A DNA stretch of 64,000 nucleotides, taken from Bacillus sp. FJAT-50079. GTDB lineage: Bacteria > Bacillota > Bacilli > Bacillales > Bacillaceae_C. Positions within the stretch are counted from its first letter, which is position 1; each line of letters opens with the position of its first letter. The DNA lies in the NCBI RefSeq assembly GCF_018343515.1, contig NZ_JAGYPD010000004.1, forward strand, positions 496,001 through 560,000, written 5' to 3'. Positions 57,910 to 64,000 of this stretch are shown here, one piece after another. The notes beneath the pieces were generated by a model. The model searched no databases. It was given only the letters and a program-made list of their open reading frames with translations, and had not been told where the DNA came from. The position numbers and the translations under genes are program-made.

Positions 57910-59727
57910 GTGTCTGCAAGAATACCTGAGGAAAAAATTAACGAGCTTCGGCAGTCGATCGATATTGTCGAGGTCATTAGCAATTATGTTCAGTTGAAAA
58001 AACAAGGGCGCAATTATTTTGGATTATGCCCTTTCCACGGCGAAAACACGCCATCATTTTCAGTATCGACGGATAAGCAGATCTATCATTGTTTTGGCTG
58101 CGGGGCTGGTGGAAATGTTTTTACGTTTTTAATGGAGATTGATGGCGTCTCATTTCAAGAAGCGGCTCGAAAAGTTGCCGAATTAAGCAATGTCGAGCTC
58201 GATATCGGCCCACAGCAAGATCAAATCGTAGATGCGCAAATACCTCCTGACGAACGGAAAATGATTGAGGCACACGAGCTTTTGGCCAAGTTTTATCATC
58301 ATTTATTGTTGAACACAAACGAAGGTGCTCCCGCATTGGAATATTTACTTGATCGGGGCTTTTCGCAAGACAGTTTGCGAAAATTTCAGATCGGATATTC
58401 ATTGCCAGAATGGGATTTTGCCGTGAAGTTTTTAGAAAAACGTGGGTTTTCGCGGTCAATGATGGAAAGGGCCGGTCTAATCGGAAAACGTGATTCTGAC
58501 GAAAGTTATTTTGACCGTTTTCGCAATCGGATTATGTTTCCACTTCATAATGCAAAAGGAAGGGTTATTGCCTTTTCTGCCCGTGCGATAGAGAAAGAAG
58601 ATCAGCCAAAGTATTTAAACACTTCTGAAACAGCGCTCTTCAACAAAAGCTCTCTTTTATATAACTTACACGAAGCAAGGAGCCACATACGTAAACAAAA
58701 CTTCGCAGTCTTGTTTGAAGGCTTTGCTGATGTAATATCAGCGGATAGTGCGGGAATCAAAAATGGTGTTGCTGTCATGGGGACTGCATTGACAGCCAAG
58801 CATGCTGGGCAGCTTCGCAGATTGACCGATTCCATTACCATTTGTTTTGATGCAGATGCAGCAGGATCCGATGCTGCATTCCGTGCCGGACAAATGCTTG
58901 TTGATCAAGGCTTCACTGTAACGATTGCAATGATGCCAACTGGTCTAGATCCCGATGACTATATTCGAAATTTCGGAGCAGAAAAATTCCGTACAGATAT
59001 AATAGGGAATGGACTTACATGGATGGCCTATAAGCTTTATTATTTTCGCCTAGGAAAAAATCTTCAAAATGAAGGAGATAAGCTGAAATATATCGAACAA
59101 ATATTGATCGAAATAGGTAAGCTTACAAATCCTATTGAGAAGGATTTATATATAAGGCAATTAGCGGATGAGTTTTCCTTGTCAATCGATGCACTTCATT
59201 CACAGCTCAATCAATTTGAACGTGTGAATAAAAAAGAGGCTAATGATCAAAAAGTTGATCAGATGCCAGTGCAAGCCGCACCACAGACCCGCTCAAATCA
59301 GCTTCTACCTGCACATCTTGCCGCAGAGCGACAATTAATTGCGAGGATGATTTATGACGATGAAATTGCTTATCGTGTCATCGAAATGCTTGGAGATACG
59401 TCATTTTATTATGATGAGCATCAAGCCATTCTTACTTATTTATTTGGATATTATGAACAGGGCAATCGTCCAGATCCAAGTATGTTTGTTCATTTTTTAC
59501 CTGATAAACGACTGCGGGCGATCGTTACCGAAATCGATATGCTCTCAGCCGATATCGAATTTAATGAGCAAGAACTAAGAGATTATGTGGGGCATGTGTT
59601 GAAACATCCTAAATTGTTAATGATAAAAGAAAAGCAGGCAGAACAAAAAGCGGCTGAGCGGAAAAATGATTATGTGAAGGCGTTACAAATTGCCAAGGAA
59701 ATTATTGAACTTCGCAGGTCACTGTAA
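57910..59727 (+). CDS. dnaG: DNA primase
   Basis: 605 residues, GTG start. N-terminal zinc finger with Cys40, His43, Cys61 and Cys64; RNA polymerase/TOPRIM core (VLFEGFADVIS with catalytic Glu, then FDADAAGSDA with DxD); C-terminal helicase-interaction domain (about 450-605). It lays down RNA primers at the fork. Part of the yqxD-dnaG-rpoD macromolecular synthesis operon. Confidence 0.97.
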   Translation: MSARIPEEKINELRQSIDIVEVISNYVQLKKQGRNYFGLCPFHGENTPSFSVSTDKQIYHCFGCGAGGNVFTFLMEIDGVSFQEAARKVAELSNVELDIGPQQDQIVDAQIPPDERKMIEAHELLAKFYHHLLLNTNEGAPALEYLLDRGFSQDSLRKFQIGYSLPEWDFAVKFLEKRGFSRSMMERAGLIGKRDSDESYFDRFRNRIMFPLHNAKGRVIAFSARAIEKEDQPKYLNTSETALFNKSSLLYNLHEARSHIRKQNFAVLFEGFADVISADSAGIKNGVAVMGTALTAKHAGQLRRLTDSITICFDADAAGSDAAFRAGQMLVDQGFTVTIAMMPTGLDPDDYIRNFGAEKFRTDIIGNGLTWMAYKLYYFRLGKNLQNEGDKLKYIEQILIEIGKLTNPIEKDLYIRQLADEFSLSIDALHSQLNQFERVNKKEANDQKVDQMPVQAAPQTRSNQLLPAHLAAERQLIARMIYDDEIAYRVIEMLGDTSFYYDEHQAILTYLFGYYEQGNRPDPSMFVHFLPDKRLRAIVTEIDMLSADIEFNEQELRDYVGHVLKHPKLLMIKEKQAEQKAAERKNDYVKALQIAKEIIELRRSL

Positions 59728-59769
59728 CAAATTTATGTTGGTATGCAAATGCTGGAAGGAGGGGGACGC

Positions 59770-60885
59770 ATGGCTGAAAAATCAGCACGTTCCAATGAAG
59801 TAGAAATCGAACTTACCCTAGATCAAGCAAAAGAGCAACTGATCGAACAAGGAAAAAAACAGGGTACCTTAACATATGAGCACATTTCTGGGAAACTAGC
59901 CCACTTTGATTTGGATTCCGATCAAATGGATGAGTTTTATGAAATGCTTGCTGATCAAGGGATTGAAGTAATGGAAGAATCGGATGATGGGGAAGATCCA
60001 AAAAATCCGAAAGATGAAGAGTTTGATCTTAATGACTTAAGTGTTCCTCCAGGTGTGAAAATTAACGACCCTGTTAGGATGTATTTGAAGGAAATTGGCC
60101 GCGTTGATTTGCTAACGGCTGAGCAAGAAATTGCGCTTGCAAAGCGAATTGAGCAAGGAGATGAAGAAGCGAAAAAGCGACTTGCTGAAGCGAACCTTCG
60201 CCTCGTCGTCAGCATAGCAAAGCGCTATGTTGGAAGAGGGATGCTATTCCTTGATTTAATCCAAGAAGGAAATATGGGCTTAATTAAAGCCGTTGAAAAA
60301 TTTGACTTTGAAAAAGGATTTAAGTTTAGTACGTATGCAACATGGTGGATTCGTCAAGCGATCACAAGAGCGATTGCTGACCAAGCTCGGACGATTCGTA
60401 TCCCTGTTCATATGGTTGAGACAATCAATAAACTGATTCGTGTGCAACGACAGTTATTGCAAGATCTTGGTAGAGAACCGACACCTGAAGAAATTTCTGA
60501 AGAAATGGATTTGACTCCAGAAAAGGTTCGAGAAATTTTAAAAATTGCTCAAGAGCCTGTTTCATTAGAAACGCCGATTGGTGAAGAAGATGATTCTCAT
60601 CTTGGAGATTTTATCGAAGACCAAGAAGCGACATCACCGTCAGAGCATGCGGCATACGAGTTATTAAAAGAGCAGCTTGAAGATGTGCTTGACACATTAA
60701 CAGATCGTGAAGAAAACGTATTGCGCCTCCGCTTTGGATTGGATGATGGCAGAACAAGAACGCTTGAAGAAGTTGGGAAAGTTTTCGGTGTTACGAGAGA
60801 ACGTATTCGCCAAATTGAAGCGAAAGCGTTGAGAAAATTACGCCACCCAAGCAGAAGCAAAAGGCTTAAAGACTTTCTCGAATAA
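59770..60885 (+). CDS. rpoD: Primary RNA polymerase sigma factor SigA (RpoD)
   Basis: 371 residues from the ATG at 59770 after GGAAGGAGGGGG; the upstream ATG at 59743 lacks a site. Region 1.1 is acidic and short as in Bacillus, region 1.2/2 reads [17 protein letters not shown] and [20 protein letters not shown], region 3 [20 protein letters not shown] and region 4 [20 protein letters not shown]. Housekeeping sigma. A strong terminator follows. Confidence 0.98.
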   Translation: MAEKSARSNEVEIELTLDQAKEQLIEQGKKQGTLTYEHISGKLAHFDLDSDQMDEFYEMLADQGIEVMEESDDGEDPKNPKDEEFDLNDLSVPPGVKINDPVRMYLKEIGRVDLLTAEQEIALAKRIEQGDEEAKKRLAEANLRLVVSIAKRYVGRGMLFLDLIQEGNMGLIKAVEKFDFEKGFKFSTYATWWIRQAITRAIADQARTIRIPVHMVETINKLIRVQRQLLQDLGREPTPEEISEEMDLTPEKVREILKIAQEPVSLETPIGEEDDSHLGDFIEDQEATSPSEHAAYELLKEQLEDVLDTLTDREENVLRLRFGLDDGRTRTLEEVGKVFGVTRERIRQIEAKALRKLRHPSRSKRLKDFLE

Positions 60886-60902
60886 AATAAATGGTATCAT
60901 TC

Positions 60903-60936
60903 GTTTACTTCTGTGCACGGAAGTAAACTTTTTTTT
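60903..60936 (+). terminator. Terminator after rpoD
   Basis: GTTTACTTC / GAAGTAAAC with an 8-base loop and a run of eight T. Confidence 0.9.
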
Positions 60937-60995
60937 GATTAATAAAGGGTTTAGACAGCAATCACTCGAATATATAGTAACAGGATGTGTCATTA

Positions 60996-61547
60996 ATGGA
61001 CTCAAAACGAAAAAAGATCATTCTTTCTGAAATACAATTTTGGAAACAAAATAAAATGTTACCTGATCAATATTGTGATTATTTACTTGCCTTATATTCC
61101 GGTGGAGACCATGAAGAAGAATTAAAATCGCCAAAGAAAAAGTTAACGAGTGAAACGCTTTCAAACAGCCTTTTTTTAGCAATGATTTTAATCATGCTTG
61201 TAATCACTTATTTTACTCGTATTTCCTTTTCAATGCAAACGCTTATATTGGCTTTTTTTGTCATTATATTGTTTATTTCCTTTTATTATTATCGCAGAAG
61301 GAAGCAAAAGCCGTTTATTATTTACGTTACAGCCGCTTTTTTATTATTAATTTTCCTCATCCAATTGAACGATTTCTTTTTTGAGGGAAGCCCAAACTCA
61401 CTTTCGATTCTCTTGCTTATAAATAGCCTTATTTGGCTCATTGGTGGCATTCGTTCAAAGGTTTTATTTTTTATGATCGCTGGGGGCATGAGTACGGCAA
61501 TTGTATTATTTTTCATTCTAAAAAAGCTCCCGTTTGCATTATATTAA
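60996..61547 (+). CDS. Membrane protein of unknown function
   Basis: 183 residues from the ATG at 60996; the GTG at 60987 is possible but too close to AGGA. A soluble N-terminus (about 1-50; IILSEIQFWKQNKMLPDQY) is followed by about six hydrophobic helices. The N-terminal pattern resembles the start of DUF2157-type membrane proteins, but I cannot assign it. It lies between rpoD and an acyl-CoA dehydrogenase gene. Confidence 0.65.
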   Translation: MDSKRKKIILSEIQFWKQNKMLPDQYCDYLLALYSGGDHEEELKSPKKKLTSETLSNSLFLAMILIMLVITYFTRISFSMQTLILAFFVIILFISFYYYRRRKQKPFIIYVTAAFLLLIFLIQLNDFFFEGSPNSLSILLLINSLIWLIGGIRSKVLFFMIAGGMSTAIVLFFILKKLPFALY

Positions 61548-61601
61548 GCGTACAAACAGATTGCTCAATCCCAATCAATGAAATGAATGGAGGTTTAGAG
61601 C

Positions 61602-62744
61602 ATGGATTTTTCATTAACGAGTGAACAAGAATTAATCCGAAAGACGATTCGCGAGTTTGCAAAGGAAGAGGTTGCTCCTGGTGCAATCGAGAGGGATCGC
61701 AACCACACCTTCCCTCTTCATATTTGCAAGCAGCTTGGGGAGTTAGGGATGATGGGCCTTCCGTTTCCAGAAGAATATGGCGGGGCAGGCGCAGATACGG
61801 TAAGTTTTGCAATTGTAACAGAGGAATTAAGCAAAGTATGCGGCTCTACGGGCATTACGTATTCTGCCCATATTTCACTAGGTGGCGCCCCAATTCATTT
61901 GTTTGGTACGAAGGCTCAAAAAGAACAATATTTAGTACCTATTTGTTTGGGAGAAAGTCTTGGAGCGTTTGGATTGACAGAGCCCAATGCCGGGTCTGAT
62001 GCGGGGGGAACAAAAACGACCGCAACCATTTCTGGAGATGACTATATTATTAATGGCAATAAATGTTTTATTACGAATGCCTCTTATGCGAAGTTTCTTG
62101 CACTCACAGCAATTACAAGTGATCGCAATGGGGAGAAGGAGATTAGCGCAATCATCGTTCCAACAACGACCGCAGGTTTTCAAATCATCGACAAATATGA
62201 AAAAATGGGCCTTCATGCCTCGAATACGACGGAGCTCGTTTTGGAAAATGTAAAAGTGAGCAGAGACCATTTGCTTGGAAGGGAAGGAGAGGGCTTTAAA
62301 CAGTTTTTGCAGACGTTGGATGGTGGTAGGATTGGAATTGGTGCCATGGCCGTAGGAATCGCTCAAGGAGCGTTTGAGAAGGCACTCAGCTATGCAAGAG
62401 GACGACAACAGTTTGGAAAGCGCCTATCCCAATTTCAAGCGATACAATTTAAGCTTGCTGATATGGCAATGAAAATTGAATTGGCACGAACAATGGTATA
62501 CAAAGCGGCGTGGTTAAAGGATCAAGGGAAGCCTTATGCAAAAGCGGCTTCGATCTGTAAATTATATGCATCAGAGGTTTGTATGGAAATCACATCTGAA
62601 GCTGTCCAAATTCACGGCGGATATGGATATATGAAAGAATACGAAGTGGAAAGAATGATGCGCGATGCGAAGCTGCTTGAAATTGGCGAAGGAACATCAG
62701 AAGTGCAACGAATGATAATCGCACGGGAAATTGGTTGTCAATAA
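61602..62744 (+). CDS. acdA: Short-chain acyl-CoA dehydrogenase
   Basis: 380 residues. Three ACAD parts: helical N-terminus (SLTSEQELIRKTIREFAKEE), middle beta domain (FGLTEPNAGSDAGGTKTTA), and C-terminal helices (VQIHGGYGYMKEYEVERMMR). The catalytic Glu is in IGEGTSEVQR at the end, as in butyryl/short-chain enzymes. It oxidises acyl-CoA with FAD. It breaks the usual rpoD-cccA neighbourhood. ATG after GGAGGTTTAG. Confidence 0.9.
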   Translation: MDFSLTSEQELIRKTIREFAKEEVAPGAIERDRNHTFPLHICKQLGELGMMGLPFPEEYGGAGADTVSFAIVTEELSKVCGSTGITYSAHISLGGAPIHLFGTKAQKEQYLVPICLGESLGAFGLTEPNAGSDAGGTKTTATISGDDYIINGNKCFITNASYAKFLALTAITSDRNGEKEISAIIVPTTTAGFQIIDKYEKMGLHASNTTELVLENVKVSRDHLLGREGEGFKQFLQTLDGGRIGIGAMAVGIAQGAFEKALSYARGRQQFGKRLSQFQAIQFKLADMAMKIELARTMVYKAAWLKDQGKPYAKAASICKLYASEVCMEITSEAVQIHGGYGYMKEYEVERMMRDAKLLEIGEGTSEVQRMIIAREIGCQ

Positions 62745-62754
62745 CTGTTTTTTA

Positions 62755-62794
62755 GATCCTCCCTGAAAATTTGAAAAAGCTTTCAAGAAGGATC
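62755..62794 (+). terminator. Weak hairpin after acdA
   Basis: GATCCT...CTGAA pairs with TTCAA...AGGATC; no clear T-run follows. Confidence 0.35.
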
Positions 62795-62928
62795 ACTTTA
62801 TGTCAAAAAACCGAAAAAAAAGCGAATCTTCATGTGTAAGGCTTTCCCTTCTGACTGTTTTCGAGTAAAATGTAGATGTTTGCATTAATTACTTTTTACA
62901 CATGGTCACTACATAAGGAGGGTAAGTC

Positions 62929-63282
62929 ATGAACCGAAATCCAATCGTTCCGTATATTTTAATTATGGTCTTAGGGCTTGGTCTCATCTTTTTTCTGTCG
63001 ATCAAAGGAGTTGGAGATTCAAAGCAGCTCGCTAAAGAACGGGATGGCGTTGAAGAAGAAATGGTTGAATTTGAACCGGAGGCATTTGCCAACAAATCAT
63101 GTGTGATGTGTCACGGAGAAAATCTTGAAGGTGGATCGGCACCATCACTTCATGGGACAGGTCTTTCCCCAGATGAAATCGCTGATATTCTGATCCATGG
63201 TACAGACGGAGGAATGCCTCCAAACTTAGTTCCAGCAGATAATGTAGAAGAATTGGCTGCTTGGATTGCTGAACTGAAATAA
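62929..63282 (+). CDS. cccA: Cytochrome c550, membrane-anchored
   Basis: 117 residues. N-terminal membrane anchor (about 8-25; PYILIMVLGLGLIFFLS), linker, then a small c-type cytochrome with CVMCH (Cys58, Cys61, His62) and likely axial Met96 in GGMPPN. It matches B. subtilis CccA in layout. Carries electrons on the outer face of the membrane. ATG after AAGGAGGG. Confidence 0.94.
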   Translation: MNRNPIVPYILIMVLGLGLIFFLSIKGVGDSKQLAKERDGVEEEMVEFEPEAFANKSCVMCHGENLEGGSAPSLHGTGLSPDEIADILIHGTDGGMPPNLVPADNVEELAAWIAELK

Positions 63283-63288
63283 CCAGAT

Positions 63289-63325
63289 AAAAAGTTCTTT
63301 GCATTTGGCAAAGAACTTTTTTATC
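63289..63325 (+). terminator. Terminator after cccA
   Basis: AAAAAGTTCTTTGC / GCAAAGAACTTTTTT, strong stem with 5-base loop. Confidence 0.85.
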
Positions 63326-63346
63326 TTTGTATATGAGGTGAAAAAC

Positions 63347-64000
63347 GTGAATGTAGATAAATTATCAAAACGCTTGGAAACGGTCGTGTCATACATACTG
63401 AAAGGATCGCGTATTGCGGATATTGGTTCAGATCACGCGTATTTGCCATGCAATAGCGTGAAGCAGGGCATTGCTGCTTCTGCAATTGCTGGCGAAGTTG
63501 TGGAAGGACCGTTTCAGGCAGCGAAAAAGCAAGTAGAGCTGTCAGGATTAACAAAACAAATTGACGTTCGTAAAGGGAATGGGTTGGCTGTAATTGAACC
63601 TGGAGAAGTCGATTGTGTCATCATTGCCGGCATGGGCGGCGCATTAATTACAGATATATTAGAAGCTGGCAAAGAGAAGCTTTACGGAGTCAAACGGCTT
63701 ATTTTGCAGCCGAATATCGCTGCACATCAAATTCGCAACTGGCTGCTTGCCAATGATTGGCAACTTGTTGCAGAAGAAATCTTGAAAGAAGACGGTAAGT
63801 ATTATGAAATCGTCGTCGCTGATAAAGGGGATGCTCATAAGCCATATACAAATATGATGACAGAACTTTTATTAGGGCCCTTTTTATTAAAAGAAAAAAA
63901 TCAAGCGTTCATCGACAAATGGAGTCGTGAACTAGCACAGTGGGAAAACATTGTGAACAGTTTAAAAAAGGCGGAAGAAAATCCCCAAAATGCAGAACGA
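63347..64000 (+). CDS. trmK: tRNA m1A22 methyltransferase TrmK (3' end outside window)
   Basis: 218 residues are visible from a GTG five bases after GAGGTGA; the frame is open at the window end, missing roughly 15-20 residues. SAM motif RIADIGSDHAYLP (about 22-34), IIAGMGGALITDIL (about 92-105) and LQPN. It matches B. subtilis TrmK (YqfN), which methylates A22 in tRNA-Ser and others. It follows cccA as in B. subtilis. Confidence 0.93.
   Translation, partial: MNVDKLSKRLETVVSYILKGSRIADIGSDHAYLPCNSVKQGIAASAIAGEVVEGPFQAAKKQVELSGLTKQIDVRKGNGLAVIEPGEVDCVIIAGMGGALITDILEAGKEKLYGVKRLILQPNIAAHQIRNWLLANDWQLVAEEILKEDGKYYEIVVADKGDAHKPYTNMMTELLLGPFLLKEKNQAFIDKWSRELAQWENIVNSLKKAEENPQNAER

Noticed and set aside
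62800-62868. 22-codon frame with ATG after AAGAAGG between acdA and cccA
   Set aside because: It is very short, low-complexity Lys/Ser-rich, and overlaps a region more easily explained as promoter and leader.

Overview
The window is chromosomal DNA from a spore-forming member of the Bacillaceae (Firmicutes). The evidence is the gene order yqeG-yqeH-aroE-yhbY-nadD-yqeK-rsfS-yqeM, comER/comEA-EB-EC, holA, rpsT, gpr, lepA, hemW, hrcA-grpE-dnaK-dnaJ, prmA-rsmE-mtaB, rpsU, yqeZ-floA-yqfB, yqfC-yqfD-phoH-pgpH-ybeY-dgkA-cdd-era-yqzL-recO-glyQS, dnaG-rpoD-cccA-trmK. This is the conserved backbone known from Bacillus subtilis and relatives. Sporulation genes (sigK, sda, gpr, yqfC, yqfD), strong purine-rich ribosome binding sites, frequent GTG/TTG starts and AT-rich sequence fit that assignment. 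The species cannot be fixed from this window.

Layout. 1-12.6 kb is a less conserved stretch. It holds the 3' part of an RND exporter (SwrC-like), a GNAT acetyltransferase, two decayed genes, a SigM-like ECF sigma/anti-sigma pair, oligoendopeptidase F, an uninterrupted sigK, a second ECF sigma/anti-sigma pair, divergent pssA and psd for phosphatidylethanolamine synthesis, and the checkpoint gene sda. 12.7-24.5 kb carries ribosome assembly, shikimate/NAD and competence genes. 24.5-38.4 kb carries translation, spore germination protease, the CIRCE-controlled heat-shock operon and RNA/protein methylation genes. 38.6-46.9 kb carries deoC, a Na/Pi-type transporter, rpsU, a decayed yqeY, the sigma-W-type yqeZ-floA-yqfB operon, yqfCD and phoH. 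47-64 kb carries the c-di-AMP phosphodiesterase pgpH, ribosome maturation genes, a glycine T-box with glyQS, ppsR, the dnaG-rpoD macromolecular synthesis genes, an acyl-CoA dehydrogenase, cytochrome c550 and the start of trmK.

Regulation readable in the sequence: three ECF-type promoters with exact 16-bp spacing (before each ECF sigma gene and before yqeZ), a cluster of DnaA boxes upstream of sda, a CIRCE operator before hrcA, a T-box before glyQ, a perfectly spaced sigma-A promoter before rpsU, and many hairpin terminators. One terminator-like hairpin overlaps the ribosome binding site of yqfC.

Against the B. subtilis order, spoIIP is absent between gpr and yqxA, ccpN is absent between glyS and ppsR, and yqeY survives only as a mutated relic. 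Several intergenic gaps hold interspersed repeats or extended palindromes. I found no phage, insertion sequence, CRISPR array, rRNA or tRNA gene, and no gene cluster that looks like a wholly new multi-gene system. The most interesting items are the yqfC hairpin, the yqeY relic, the missing spoIIP, the shared repeat module and two zero-loop palindromes around ppsR.
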